In this document: in pieces, positions 11,201 through 23,600 of the stretch
Position numbering within the stretch: the first letter of the stretch is position 1
How the letters are laid out: every line of letters starts with the position of its first letter
Position numbers and translations under genes: made by a program
Source of the DNA: Plazaster borealis
Lineage: Eukaryota; Echinodermata; Asteroidea; Forcipulatida; Labidiasteridae
Direction of reading: 5' to 3'
Assembly (NCBI GenBank): GCA_021014325.1
Contig: CM037467.1
Coordinates: 13,789,273 to 13,853,272 of the forward strand
Length of the DNA stretch: 64,000 nt
The notes under the pieces: model-generated
What the model saw: the letters and a program-made list of their open reading frames with translations, nothing else
Database searches by the model: none
What the model was told of the DNA's origin: nothing

Positions 11201-14200
11201 CAGATGTTAATTTTGCATTTGGGATAAAGAATATAATTAGTTTTATCCTTACACAGATGTATTATGCACTTTACACTCAGTACTTTTCTGAGTTCTGTGA
11301 AAAAAAAGTCCACAGGCAAATCACTCGGGTGGGATTCGAACCCACAACATTTGCATTGCTAGAACTTAAATCTTCCTTTAATAAATGGCAGCTTCTTCCA
11401 TTTTTACTCTAAAACAAAATTTCTTTGCATGGTTCATTTGTAAGTGACTACACGTATCATTGTGTGGTAATATCACATGATATCCTTATATGGTAATGAT
11501 GTGATATCCTTATTATGGTAAAATTGGGAGATAAGCATAATTTCATTATTTGGACAAACATGTTTATGGTATGGTTATTTACATGTTTTCTTTTATACGT
11601 TTTTTGACTCAGGTGATTAACAAGTTAGGTCTGAGCTCACTAAGTCTCTTCAAACCAAATGAAAAAATCATTGAGTAAGTTATTTATATCTATATCAAGA
11701 TAAAAAAGTTATAGCTTTGTGTGTTTTGAAATGACAAAACATTTTTAAATAATAATAACAATAATTGAAATTTATATTGTGCCCCTTACATACAAATGAT
11801 CAAAAGTGCATAACACATGTTAAAATGCACAGAATGGAAGAAAAAGATACAGAAAAAGACTGGTCACCAGGCCAGTGCCCAAACCATAGTAAAGGCACTT
11901 GTCAGTGAAAACTCACCTGATCAGAATGAGGCTGGAAGTAACAAGTGTATGGCTCCTTTTTGTGTATTGAGATGAACCAATTGTCGATGTATACAACTGA
12001 AATTGTTGGATGTAAGGTACCAGACTTCATGAACCAAATCTCTATCTAAAGTTCCTAAATGGGATTTCTTTGATTGTAATTATTCAGGTACATGATTGCA
12101 GAAGATGCGTCACTGTCAGCCCCACTCGCTAACATGAGTCTGAAATCTTTCATTAAGAGTGTTGGTGCCAGGACTTCAGCCCCTGGTGGTGGATCTGTAG
12201 CAGCTGCTGTAGGTGCCATGGTACGCCAAAACAAATCTTGCATGTCTGGTTTAACTCTTTAGAGACCATAGCGGCCGCAAACGGCTGCAAAATTTGACCT
12301 ACTTCCGTTAAAAACAGAGGGTCAAAGAAAAGGTATCGGACCGAATTGACATTTTCCAATTTTCCCATGTTAAAATAGATTCAAAATTCTAAAACAAAGC
12401 CATGTGTTTCTGTTTCATGTTAATTTTCCTGACATTTTTCTTGAGTATAACAAAGCCAAAAATCTTCAAGATTAGCAATGTTTGGACATAATGGTGATGG
12501 TTATACAGAAATGAACAGTCTCGAAAGTGTTAAACATCCTGAATGTTTAAACTGAGATAACACATCTTTGAAATAGCACACTGCACTAATGACGTCACTT
12601 TTGCTCGAAGTACCCAGATGTCAGACAAACATTGTAGCACATCAGCTGATTAGTTCTCAACCAATAAAATTCACAATCTATTACCGTGGTATAACAATCT
12701 AGTGTGTTTATCAGTTGACCTCTCCAGGAAGTTGTCTAGTTGCAGAGGATTGTTCATCACTGGGCCAGGCATAGCAATTTATCCACCAAATCCAAACATC
12801 TTGGTGTTGAGGGAACATAGAGTAGAAAATTGAGGGTTGCCTGTGAGCAAGTGGGCCTAGGGAGTAGGAGTTAAGATGACACTGGACAGTATTTTGCAGA
12901 GCACTTTGTGTATTTGTTTCTGTTTTCACAACGCAGGGAGCTGCTTTAACGAGTATGGTTGGATGGTTGTCGTACGGGAATAAGAAGTTTGAACATCTAG
13001 ACGCTGAGATGAGACGTCTCATACCGCCGCTTAACAACGTCATGCAAAGTCTGGTACCACTGATTGATGCCGACACTAATGCATTCAATGGATATATGGT
13101 AAGGTCAAATAAGACAAGGATCCAGACTTGGTTAGCCCGAAGACTCATTATTCAAATGAAGTCACACTGAGCCATTGGTCTGGTACCCTTGATTGATCGT
13201 TTTAGTTGATATCTGACAATACAAAATGAGATAAGGTTTCAGACTTAAATATGTTGATTGGTTGCCATGGAGATATTTAGCAAGCCCAGTTCGTCCATTT
13301 CTAAAGACTTTGTAAGAGAAAGTCCCAACTACAATTGGGTTTAAACATTGTGAGGAAAAGTCTTGTTAAACTACCCAAAAATACCTGTACATTTGTCAGA
13401 CCCTTTTTATCTCTGTTTGATTTTATTCTTAGGCAGCAATCAAGATGCCCAAGTCAACAGAAGAAGAAACACAGCGGTAAATAAGCAACTTGTTTTCTCA
13501 AAAGTCACTTAACTTTAACCCTTCAACGCCGCCAACGTTCTGAAACTTCATGCTGAATATCCATCCACAGGCCGCCTATGTTCCCTTACGTTTAGACTGG
13601 TCCCCTTTCTTTATCCGCAAGGATAAATACACTTTATTCACGAGCCTCGAAGTGTGACGTCAGGTGTTCAGGCTACCTTACGTTCTACCCTTCGAGTGCC
13701 GCCAACGTTCTGAAACGTCATACTGAATATCCATCCACAGGGCTGCCAAAGGCGCCAACGTTCCCTTATGTTCTTAAAAAAATGGCCGGCCTGTGGATAC
13801 AGAACTACCAACGGGGCGGGCACTGTAAGGGTTAAGTTTTGTTTTATCACGAAATACTGAAGTTAAATTTGGATGCTATGATTTGATGAATGCTTTTTCA
13901 AGAAAAATGTTCAAAGTAAAAATTAACATCAAAGTAGTGTTTGCTCGGTGAACATTTAACTATATTTTCTGTTTTGTTTTAGGCGTGAAGAGAGTATGCA
14001 GCTTGCAATACAATCGGCTATCTCGGTGCCGATGCAGGTAGCAAGATGTGTCAGTAACATTTGGGAACCTTTGAAGGAGCTTGCTAAGTGTGGCAACATA
14101 CAGTGTGTCTCAGACCTACAGGTACAGTGAAAAAAAAGGCAAATTTGAAAAATGCAAGTTATGAAGTCTTCAGTGTCACATTAGTCATGTCAGTGGGGCG

Positions 14201-15759
14201 GTTGGTTTGTTGCAATGGTATCTTTCCTCGCCTTCCACCTCTAAGACCCGGTTCGAATCCCCCAGAGGGCACTATGTGGATTGGGTTTTCAGTCCCACCT
14301 GACTGTGTGGATTTTCCCTTGAGTATTTCTCTGGGGTTTTCCTCGCACATCTAAAACTGAATTTTCCTTCTTTGTCTTCTCTCAATGGGGTTCTTGGCTA
14401 GTAAAGTAAGACTCTCTGAGTGGTTACTGTTAGAAGTGACCTCATTTGACCTCAACTATGTCAACACTGAGCGCTATAGGTGGATTGCAACAAACCAATA
14501 ACGTCATTCGGAATTTCCCACAATCCTCTCTGAATTTTTGTTAAGTCGCCATCTTTGAAGTACAACAGGATTGGGATATGTGGCGTGCAATCCATCTATG
14601 TTCTTATGTATAACTCTGTGCAGGCATGATATTCTCCTGATTTTAATCTGATTTCTGATTTTTTGTTTGCCCTCCGAAAAGCAGTAAGATTGTTTAATAC
14701 AGAGCCTGAAAACATCTACAAGCCCATAACATTTGAAGGTCCATTCCTCAACAAGTCCCTTTTTTTCCTTTTTTTTTAAAAGTCAAATATGCCTGTGCAA
14801 TCATTGATAAATATATAACTCTACAGTATCAATATTAATGAGGTTAAATGAGGTCAAACAAGGTCGCGGCTTCAAGTTAGGCTGTGTCCAAATTTGCGGC
14901 TATGGCTACAGCTGGATTTCCACACCATCATGTATTGAAGTATATAGTCTGTCCTTAGCAACACCCTTAGCAACAGTCGTAGCCATAGCCGTCAACTCGA
15001 ACACAGTCTTACTCTTTAGAATCTACCAACGAGGAATAAAATGTTTGATGTTTAATTATGTCAGGTTGGTGCAAGGGCGCTGGAGGTTGGTGTTTGGGGA
15101 GCCTACTACAACGTCATGGTTAATATTCCCAATGTGGCTGATGAAGGCATCAAAGTTAAGGTATTGACTTGCTTTTATGTGGTTTTAGTCTTAAAGCAAA
15201 TGTGTCACATTGGTGATTGTCAGAGACCAGTATCCACACTTGAAGTGACCCAACATATACATGAAATAACAAACCTGTGAAAGTTTAAGCTCAATCTGTC
15301 GTTGGAGTCACGAAAAAAAAGTGGAAAAAACCTTAAATGTTTTCACTGTTTTCAAACATTGAGTTTTGGACTTGCGGGATAAAAACTTACTGTTTTACTC
15401 ATTTCTCAAAAACTATTGCATTTCAAGCAAAAATATTTCAAGGGAAGTTTCCCACCACTACCAACTTTCTACCATGTAAGGTATGTGCAAATCTGTGAAT
15501 ATTTCTTTTTTACTCTTACCAATTTTATGCACACCCTGCATTGAAAAGCTTGTAAAATTTTGGTATAAAGTTTAGGGTTTTCAATGATTGTAGGGTCAGA
15601 CACGAGCTGCAGTTGTGCACCAACTTAATGGACTTATATATGCATTCACTGTTCTATCCATTCCAACAGGCAAAGGAAGACATAGAAACTCTCTTAAAGG
15701 TAGCAAGAGAGGGCGCTGCTGAAGTGCTGAGCATTGTTGACGGTCGAACATCAGAGTGA
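8237..15759 (+). CDS. FTCD: Formimidoyltransferase-cyclodeaminase, complete, 14 exons, 546 aa
   Basis: Bifunctional enzyme of histidine degradation. It moves the formimino group of formiminoglutamate to tetrahydrofolate, then deaminates it to 5,10-methenyl-THF. Exons: 8237-8299, 8765-8948, 9320-9448, 9630-9718, 9819-9998, 10583-10720, 11036-11167, 11613-11674, 12088-12220, 12937-13098, 13433-13476, 13983-14121, 15065-15160, 15670-15759. All have GT/AG borders and matching phases (1641 nt). The product starts [17 protein letters not shown]. Landmarks are [13 protein letters not shown], the catalytic His in GEHPRMG (about His85, human His82), SWGAT-like [13 protein letters not shown], the Gly-rich [10 protein letters not shown] loop of the cyclodeaminase (356-365) and LIDADTNAF (412-420, catalytic Asp region). 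The length matches human FTCD (541 aa). Introns 2, 5, 9 and 11 carry repeats. The gene is convergent with TMEM106. Confidence 0.97.
9030..9355 (+). repeat. FTCD: 163-bp tandem duplication spanning the intron 2/exon 3 border of FTCD
   Basis: Copy A (9030-9192) and copy B (9193-9355) repeat the sequence from TAATGTC through GTTGCAG and on into coding sequence. Copy B holds the true acceptor (AG at 9318-9319) and the start of exon 3. Copy A holds a matching acceptor (AG at 9155-9156) and about 36 nt of exon 3 sequence, including the codons for [11 protein letters not shown] with the catalytic His. It then runs into repeat sequence and reaches a stop. Differences are few (GGAGCTCTG against GGCGCTCTT), so the event is fairly recent. 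Confidence 0.85.
10063..10440. mobile_element. Foldback MITE in FTCD intron 5
   Basis: Inverted arms are visible: GGTACAATGACTT...GAATTCCTCAGACTA on the left, and TAGTCTGAGGAATTC...AAGTCATTGTACC on the right. GAGTTAGAGTCGAATAATG and its complement lie outside them. The ends carry the GGCAACT-type repeat seen near 3720. A related but rearranged copy lies at about 24440-24990. No transposase is encoded. Confidence 0.6.
11300..11370 (-). mobile_element. tRNA-derived SINE fragment
   Basis: The complement contains a B box in GGGTTCGAATCCCACC (plus-strand GGGATTCGAACCC near 11331), next to ATGCAAATGTTGTG. It lies in FTCD intron 7. The fragment is too short and degenerate to be a tRNA gene. Confidence 0.45.
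12251..12535. mobile_element. MITE in FTCD intron 9
   Basis: Terminal inverted repeats GTTTAACTCTTTAGAGACC and its near complement (GTCTCGAAAGTGTTAAAC) bound a 285-bp segment with TTAA at each end. No ORF of interest. Confidence 0.5.
13514..13836. mobile_element. MITE with internal duplication in FTCD intron 11
   Basis: The ends are TTAACCCTT and AAGGGTTAA. Inside, a block with GCCGCCAACGTTCTGAAAC and TGAATATCCATCCACAG occurs twice, about 165 bp apart. It is GC-richer than the intron around it. Confidence 0.5.
14190..14425 (+). mobile_element. tRNA-derived SINE in FTCD intron 12
   Basis: A tRNA-like head (GGGGCGGTTGG..., B box GGTTCGAATCC at 14250-14260) is followed by a body with CACCTGACTGTGTGGATT and GGGGTTTTCCTCGCACATCT. 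The same body occurs on the minus strand at about 27966-28235, which shows that it is a dispersed family. A small fragment lies near 41205-41280. Confidence 0.65.
15192..15565. mobile_element. Degenerate TTAA-type MITE in FTCD intron 13
   Basis: A diverged copy of the family best preserved at 39032-39405. Shared blocks are GGTGATTGTCAGAGACCAG, CCCAACATATACATGAAATAACAA and ACTCATTTCTCAAAAAC. Confidence 0.45.
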
Positions 15760-15879
15760 TGGTAAAAAGTTGCTAATTGGAAGACTTTATTCCACTGGCA
15801 CCAGGAGCCTCAAAAGGTTATATTGAAATGGTGGGAAAATAGAATAAGCTGTTGTGATCTACTTTGTTAGTGGCTTGAC

Positions 15880-16020
15880 GTTTCCACCATTTGACATTTC
15901 CATCACTTTAATTTGTTTATTCTTGACTCTTTAATTGTTTAGCGCCTTGATCTAGTGTTATCTTGGATATGTGCGCTTTATAAGAACTCTGAATTATTAT
16001 TGTTTTTATTACCCTAGTCT
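15880..16020 (+). mobile_element. LINE 3' tail remnant
   Basis: GCGCCTTGATCTAGTG...ATGTGCGCTTTATAAGAAC followed by TTATTATTG is the typical 3' end of CR1/L2-like non-LTR retrotransposons. It lies just behind the FTCD stop codon and may be part of its 3' UTR. No ORF remains. Confidence 0.45.
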
Positions 16021-16384
16021 TTCTCAATGGCTAAAATGTTGGAGTGGAACTTTAGAAGGTTTTTGTGTTTTGTTTTGTTTGTATTTTTTCTGAGGAGGGG
16101 TTTAAGATTTTCTAAAAGTTATAATTTTATTTTTATTTAATGTTTTTATTCTAGATTTTTGTTAACATTTGTTATTATTAAGAACTGAAATAATTTTGTT
16201 TTGGCTTTGTCGCTGATCGGGGCATTAAAACTTCTTGTGTGCTTTCTGACTGGATGCCAAATTATAGAGATATCGTCTCCAGTTTGCAAATACAGTATAA
16301 GTTATTTTATAGTTTTTAAGTGTGGTGAGGTGTTTGGATATTTTGACATAAACTCTATTACTAAAGCATATAGTTTGAAACACT

Positions 16385-16610
16385 AAGCGAAAGTAGAAGT
16401 CCCGGCCGATTTCCTACCTTTCGCCCAGGTAGTAGTTAATAAGCAGGACAGTTCTTTTCAGAACTAAGTAGTCTCCCGAATTCTAAAATCTACTCCGCGG
16501 CAGTAGAATAAATAGCAAGACAAGTTCTCAAAGAACAAAATCTACACAGCAAAGTAGATATACACATGGTGTTACCGCTAACTGAATATATACTTATATG
16601 AAACCTTTTG
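16385..16610. mobile_element. Dispersed element with a GTTCTTTTCAGAAC hairpin
   Basis: The segment contains the self-complementary block CAGTTCTTTTCAGAACTA, the pair AGTAGAATAAATAGC and GTTCTCAAAGAACAAAAT, and the end ACACATGGTGTTACCGC. The latter resembles the ACACATGGTGTCACCGC end of the palindrome at 63828-63958, so the two may belong to one superfamily. The mechanism is unknown. Confidence 0.4.
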
Positions 16611-16929
16611 AAGGGGCACCAAGGCCAAGACCAGGGCAACAGAGGCCATCCAGACCGATGTATGACTTGGTTATTTTATTGTTTTAAAGTGTTTTTAAAG
16701 TATTTTCTGTTGGATGATTTCGGATAAAATTCACATCATTTAAAAATAATTTTAATAATACTAATCCGTAATTCTTATATAGCGCTTTTTATCACAACTG
16801 ACAAGCATCTCAAAGCGCTTATTATTTTTGCAACAAGTATGTAGAGTTATGTTTGAGATATGAGAGCCTGTGTTTATAGTATGTTGTAAAGGTTTACAAG
16901 GTGACCAGGGTAAACCATTTAGAAAATAA

Positions 16930-17235
16930 TTGGGTGTGTCGTGGCTGAGCAGTCAAGTGCTCTGGACATTAAGCTCTGGTGTTTTTGATCAGCAGAGTGT
17001 TGGTTCGAGTCCCAGTCTTGACAATTGTGTCCTTAGGAAAGACACTTAGCCATTATTGCTACGTCCTTCAGATGGTACGTAAAGCCGTTGGTCCCGTGTG
17101 TAGTGTATTGACATAAAAGAACCCAGTTCATTTTCGGTCTTTTCTGGTATGGTTGGCTGCAGATTGCGCCACAGCACCTTGTAAATCATTACATTGTGCC
17201 GTCTAAATAAATGGGTATTATATTTCAACCATAGC
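16930..17235 (+). mobile_element. tRNA-derived SINE
   Basis: A tRNA-like 5' part with an A-box-like GTGGCTGAGCAGTCAAG and the B box GGTTCGAGTCCC at 17002-17013 is followed by a tRNA-unrelated body ending near AAATAAATGGGTATTATATTTC. The spacing and leader suggest a class II tRNA (Leu or Ser type) ancestor. It is not a tRNA gene: the acceptor stem is not paired. Confidence 0.65.
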
Positions 17236-17412
17236 TTGCATAATGAGTGCTTAAAAACACTGCGAATTAAGCGCGATTTAAATGTTCATTATTATTTGAG
17301 CCGACAAAATATCTTTACTTTGGTGTATTTTCTTGGAAAATTTAAGTGCCTTACAAGACATTTTTCTTGTTGAAATTAAGTGAATTGTTGACTTGATTTG
17401 TTTGTAATATGT

Positions 17413-17590
17413 CCAGGGGTTGATTTCACAAAACTCTTCCTAGCTTAGGACTAGTCCTAGGCAATGCTAAGAGATAGCACTAGTGTTAAGTTAAGACCAG
17501 TAACTGTTCTTAACTAAAGACCAGTCCCATCTCTAAGCATTGCCTGGGACTAGTCCTAAGTTAGGAAGAGTTTTGTGAAATCGACCCCAG
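17413..17590. mobile_element. Near-perfect palindromic MITE
   Basis: The left arm GGGGTTGATTTCACAAAACT continues through CTTAGGACTAGTCCTAGGCAATGC. It is matched inverted by GCATTGCCTGGGACTAGTCC and AGTTTTGTGAAATCGACCCC. A second, less symmetrical copy lies at 31999-32136. Confidence 0.7.
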
Positions 17591-17847
17591 GCATTATATA
17601 TGGCCTTTTGAAAAAAGTAGTAACATTTAATTGAGTACAAAGGTTGACCTACATAGACATGAATGGTATGGACTGTTTATAAAGTTGTTGGAATGTCATG
17701 CCTGCATTTCATGTGTATGATTTTAGTTACAGGGTGTTTTTGGTGAAATTACATTGTACATTGAATTAAGTACAAATAAATAAATCCTTTCAAAGGAGAT
17801 ATATGAAGCAATAAATATAAGAATTGGATACTTCATGTATTAATTAG

Positions 17848-18310
17848 CTTTAACCCTCCTACTGTCTGACCATCAATAGTATGCATCGGGGTGTTGAATT
17901 GTAGGTAAACTATGCTAGCCTGCAAGAAAGATAATGTGGTTATTGCATCTACACAGTACACAGTCAACCCTCCTACTGTCTGACCATCAATAGCATGCAC
18001 AGTGGTGTTGAATTGTAGGTAAACTTTGCTAGCCTGCAAGAAAGATAATGTGGTTATTGCATCTACACAGTACACAGTCAACCCTCCTACTGTCTGACCA
18101 TCAATATCATCCACTGGCGGAATGATAGATAAACTACACCAGCCTGCACTATGATATAATGTGGTAAATGCATCTACACAGTACACAGTCAACCCTCCTA
18201 CTGTCTGACCGTTCAATTTCATCCACTGTGGTTTTGAATGATAGATGCACTTGACCAGCCTGCAATATGATGTCATGTGGTGAATGCATCTACTCAGTAC
18301 ACACACACAT
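17848..18310. repeat. Minisatellite, four units of about 114 bp
   Basis: Units begin AACCCTCCTACTGTCTGACC at about 17852, 17966, 18080 and 18191, and end GCATCTACACAGTACACAGTC. A second array of the same unit and orientation lies at 61935-62345 in DNAJC1 intron 4. The long frame on the minus strand across it is a product of the repeat. Confidence 0.8.
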
Positions 18311-20680
18311 ACAACCTGTGTAGTTGAATGGTTTTAAGTGTTTAGTCGACTCACTGGAAAATGTTACCAAGAGTAAGAGAGTTAAATACTAGCTCAATAC
18401 TATTACTAATCAAACATGAAATTGGCAAACTATAATGCAGTGGTGAAATCTAAAATGAGACCATGAAATAAAAAAATCAAATCTTAATTAAAGGACAAAG
18501 AAGTAGACTCACACTGTCAAATTTCATAAACAAAGTGTTTAATACAAAAGTTATTATTATTTATACATATTGTCTTAAAATATTAATTAAAACACCAATA
18601 AAGTAACCACAAAAATGAATTTGAATAGATAGATGAGATGGGAATCATAACCAGGGAATAAAAGAGTTGGAGGAGCGCACTCTCCATAGAATGATCCAGA
18701 GGGAGGGAGAGCGTGCAGTAACTGGGTTAGAGTTCATAATTCCATGTACAGCCACAGGCCTTCTTTGATCATGACCACACAGCCCCTTTAAGACCAGCAG
18801 GGTTGGGCCGTGCGATAAGCCCAAGGCCTCAAATATTGTTAAGGTTCATAAAGAGTCACTGCACTTTTATTCTGTTTCATAAATGTTCTTTTTGTTAAAA
18901 AAACAAAAAATGTAGGAAAATCTGTGAAACGTTTCCTTTTTAGTAAATTTTCAAATCCTGTCACATCCTGGGGCTCTGTTTCGCGACTTTACACGAAGTA
19001 CCAGTATGTCTTGATTGTGTGATGTGCTAGTAGTGCCTGCATTGATATTACGTGCCAACAAGAGTGCCGAACTCACGTTAGCGTACCAATAACAGCTCCA
19101 GTATCAGCCGTTTAATACCAGGTAAACATGGTCATGTGACCACCTTTCAACCAATAGGACGGCCTAGACCAGGGCTCGAATTTAACACTGGACCGCAGGA
19201 CACAATCGGACAAGCCCATTGGACTCTTTTAGTTGAATTTTTAATTGAATAATAATACTTAAGGCTTATAAATAACACTTTTCAATTCTGTTGAGTATTC
19301 AAGTGTACCCATAAGATAAGAAATATTTAATAGATCTTCTCTCAGTGCTTGTTTAACTCATTTTTATTCTGATCTTGTAAAATAAATTTCAGTTCTGTAA
19401 AAATTTGAGCTTCCAAGCCGGCGGTCTTGTTGATTTTACCTTAAAATTTGAGCCCTGTAAACTATCAAGTTTAACCACCTAAAGTGATGTATGTGTAATA
19501 GCCATAATTTTATTTTAATTTATTTTTCAATTGGACTGAAACAATTTCCTTTCATTGGATCCATTGCCATTAGAAAGAATTTCATTTATATGGTCATAAG
19601 GAAGTCTGTATTTTAGACAAAATGGAAGACAATATATTTTGTTAATTCCCCCAATTTTTAAGAATACTGCAAAGACTGTATCTGTAAGATCTCTCTATTA
19701 CCATTTTCCTGATTCAGTACTCCCAATGTTTCTTTCTGAAGTCTCCACTGGATGTACAAATCTTTCAAATTTAACAATTTGTACAATTTTGTTTTTCAAG
19801 GGCAGCCTGTCAACTCCCTGAAAAAACATATATATTTTCTTTGTTTGTAATGAATTTTGTTGCTACCACAACAAACTGGCAATAAATTATCCAAATAGAT
19901 ACTTGAAAACATTTATATTTACAAGAAAATATATTTAAGGTTCATAGAGAGCATATACTTGAACGCAGTCAACACTTTAAGTGGTTCTACAAATAGACAA
20001 ATAATTATTTTATACTGATGTTCACAAAGAAAGGAAATAAATTTACTCATTCAGATCAACTGGTCATGGGTTTTTTAAATATTAACCAAAGTATTATTGC
20101 AAAAAAAGATTACACAAAATCACAAGACTGAAAATCTATTGGTCATTGGATGTATGTAAGTTGAACTTAAAACTTGAAATAGTGATATGCAAGGTTATCA
20201 AACGTGCGTGACACTGCAACAAGAAGCTAACCTTAACCTTTAACCTTCCACCCTGTGTGCTCTACTGACTTACAGTGCTTTTTTTCATAGGGCAGCTAGG
20301 ACAGTAGATATTCATTATGATGCGGCCATCTTTGTTGGGTTTCCTGTCTACCAATATGGTCATATCATAGTTAACTAAAAACAGGAGCCAGTCTATATCC
20401 ATGACGACTTTGTTTTCTCACCCCAAATAGTTGCATGACAGGAAAAAAACAGCATGATGGAAGACCTATGACCTGCACCCAATTTCATAGAGTCGCTTAA
20501 GCAGAAAATACTGCTTAACAATTTTCTGCTAAGCAGAAATGAGCAGGATACCAGTCACAAATTGTACATGAGAAATGGTAGTTTGGCTGGTAACCTTATT
20601 ATGGTAAGCATAATTTTGTTGTGCTTAGCTACTTGTTGTGCTTAAGCAGCTCTATAAAACTGCGCCCTTGTTGCCAAAGG
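18311..20680. other. Convergent intergenic DNA, likely holding the TMEM106 3' UTR
   Basis: No exon recognised. It holds a fragment of the GGCCTGTGGCTGTACATGG repeat (18720-18800) and a foldback MITE (20478-20668). AT-rich sequence from 19240 to 20270 could be 3' UTR of TMEM106, with candidate AATAAA signals on the minus strand (plus-strand TTTATT) near 19505-19530; none can be assigned with confidence. Confidence 0.35.
20478..20668. mobile_element. Foldback MITE, TTAAGCAGAAA family
   Basis: Arms CAATTTCATAGAGTCGCTTAAGCA and TGCTTAAGCAGCTCTATAAA are inverted, with a centre containing GGATACCAGTCACAAATTGTACA. Relatives lie at 36634-36808, 39450-39645 and, in a variant form, 31556-31845. Confidence 0.65.
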
Positions 20681-23600
20681 TTATTCAAGGCTGGCGTACA
20701 ACACCTGAGCACCATTGTTAAGAGCCTCCAACTTCTTTGCATCGTGGGCATCTTCAGGATTGCAGTCGATACGGAAATACTCGGTCACAATTTGTTGATC
20801 TGTCTGTGCCATCAGAGTAAAGTTGAAAGTTGTCCTAAGGAGCAAGACACAAATAAAGATTTACAACAAATAAATAAGATAAGATAAGATAAAAACTTTA
20901 TTATCCGACACCGGGGAAATTAAAACTGGCCTTGATTAAAACAGTACAGACAAAAACACCAAAATTTAGAACAATAAAGAAACCGACGGATAGATTGAAC
21001 CGATCAAAGAAAGAATGAATATCAGTCAGAATATAAATATATTTAAGGTAAGATTAAAAAGATTCCTAATATTACATACAAAGTTTCATATTCACAAAAG
21101 GTAGTCTGTAAAACTGAAAACTCAGATTAGCAGTTACATGTACTTTAAATCAAGGTAGAAATCGAATTGCAGTTGGGACACACGAGTTGTAATTTTCCCA
21201 TTGCAGAAGGCGACCCCCCCCCCCCCGACAACTCAATACAAACTTGGGATACATGGGGTGGGATGGGCCAGACAGAATCATGTTCACTTTAGTACATACT
21301 TAATCAGGGTAAAGTTCCTTCATGGGGATCTTTAAAATAGACAACATTCTAAAGTATTATAAAACAATCAATTCTGATCACAATACTTTTCATTCATTCA
21401 TTTATTCATTCATTAATGGTTTATTAAACAATTTACAAATCGTGGCATCGTCCGAATTGCAAGTAAATTTACAATGAAAGTATACAGAAATTGAAGAAAG
21501 CACAATGGAAAAATAGCGAAGTGTTTAAAACAACAAGACACACAACTAGAAGTACTAAAATTGCACAAGGAAATTAGTGTCAGTAAGCTTAAAGGAACGT
21601 TACAGAACTGGTAATCAAAATTTTCTTTAACATCACAGATTTACATAAAACTTACACAGTCTAATGATGATGATAGTAGAAAACATCCCTAGAAATATTT
21701 CTGTCTGAAATGCCATATTTGATGAGAAATAAATAAAACTAATTTCCGATTGGAGTTTATCGCTCGTGAGCGCTTTATTCATGCATTGTATAACACATGC
21801 AAATGTGTAATCGGTTTTTCACTATTTTCTCATGACCCAGATGGCCGATCGATCTCAAACTTTTACAGGTTTGTCAGTTTATGTATGGTGGATTATATAG
21901 AGTGCTTACACTGTTTTGTTAGCAAAAACCAATTCTGTAATGTTCCTTTAACAATTATGCAAGGTGAACAGGAAACTGAACAGGAAATAGAAGAGAGTAA
22001 GAGATACTTACTGGAATTTCATGAAGATATGGTTATCATGTTGTAGATTTGGTGTACAGTAATCACTGCAATAGTAACAATTAACAACAAACATTAAATC
22101 TCAGGCAATCTCAGGCATCGTAATTGGATGAGGGGGCAAGGCACTTTCACTTTGGTAAGAGGCACTTCTAAAAGGAAAATGTTAATTTGTATAAACCTTT
22201 CTATTGCAACGTCACAGCCTGAGTTTCTGCCAACTGAGGTTGGAAAGCCATAAATGCTAAACAAAAACAGATGGCCACAGTTTGTAACAATGTCACACAA
22301 ATATTCAAAAATAATGTTGAATTTGTTGGAAACAAAGCAACCAATCATGGGAGAAAATGTTAAATTTGGTGACATCTGTTAACACGATTGAATGTTTTTC
22401 TAACATTCGGCCGTCCATGCAAAACCCATTGTGCAGTCTAGTCTGGCACCCAGTGTGCGCAAATGCATTTTTTTGACCAATAATGGCTTTCAATTGCAAG
22501 TTGTCGCAACTCTCTCAATACACAGCTCTGCATCAGGGTTGAAACTATGCCTGCTGTTTCTCTCCCATTCAAATGAGTGCAACCATAATGAGGCTGAGGG
22601 GGAAAAGAGTCTGAATCCATTTTGAATATTTGAAATGGAAGAAAAACGAGACGGTTACACAATGGAAGCTAATTCTATCGATTTAAAACTTACATTGGAA
22701 AGAGACTGCGATTCAGCGTAATGTTGAAGTTTTCTACAATCTGTTCAAAAAGACAATACAAAGAGAATATCAAAGTTGTTTGTAACTTAAGATGGTGCAG
22801 AATGCACAAGACTAGTCAACAAAACACAGGATCTTTCAATATTGTGGACTCTAAAATCCTAGAGGGATTGAGAAGTTGTCATCTTTCCTTCTGCAGGGCT
22901 CGAATTTTGGAGAAAAATCCAGAAAAACCACAGGGCTTGTAGCTCAAAATGCTTACTAGACCAGAAATTGTTGTACAAGACCAGAATCAAAATGAGAAAA
23001 AAACTTCCCGAGTCATGACAACATGCATTAAACTGATTTTATTTGAACAATTAGGCACTACGACATGTAAGAGAATATTTATCTCATCTGTCTCTTGGGG
23101 TATACTTCATTACTCAATAGAATTGAAAGGTATTTATCAGACTCAAAGTCAACATTTGAACATCATTTTTTTCTGTTCAAGATATAACACAGTGAGGTAC
23201 ATGTGTTGTTATTTAATTGACCATATTTTGGACCGCATGAGGGCGCTTTCTTCAGGGAATGTCTTGCATCACAATTACAGTTTCATCTTATTTTAATTGC
23301 CTGTATGTAGTTTTCTTGTATACATAAACATAATAATAACAAAAATATATAAAAAACGTTTTTTTTACTTGTTTTTCATTACGTAAAAATTGGTCCACAA
23401 GCACCCTCACACGGTCAAAAATACAGCGAATTGAAAAACACAAGACCCGCTGGACATGTCCGGGCATACGTTTACTGGATCGACACTAAAACCACTGGCC
23501 ATGGGCCTGGGGTCCAGTGTCAAATTCGAGCCCAGTTGCTGAGTCTTCACAAGAGGTACAGGGCGAGAGAGGGAGAAGTCACCATCTTACCTACTAATTT

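Noticed and set aside
17002..17013. tRNA gene at the B box GGTTCGAGTCCC
   Set aside because: No pairing acceptor stem and a tRNA-unrelated tail follows: a SINE.
17833..18306. 157-aa frame on the minus strand with repeated [15 protein letters not shown]
   Set aside because: It is the 114-bp minisatellite (unit length divisible by three); no other coding evidence.
22066..22693. A missing TMEM106 exon between exons 5 and 6
   Set aside because: Phases join directly and alignment to human TMEM106B across the lumenal domain needs no extra exon; no donor found in this intron.
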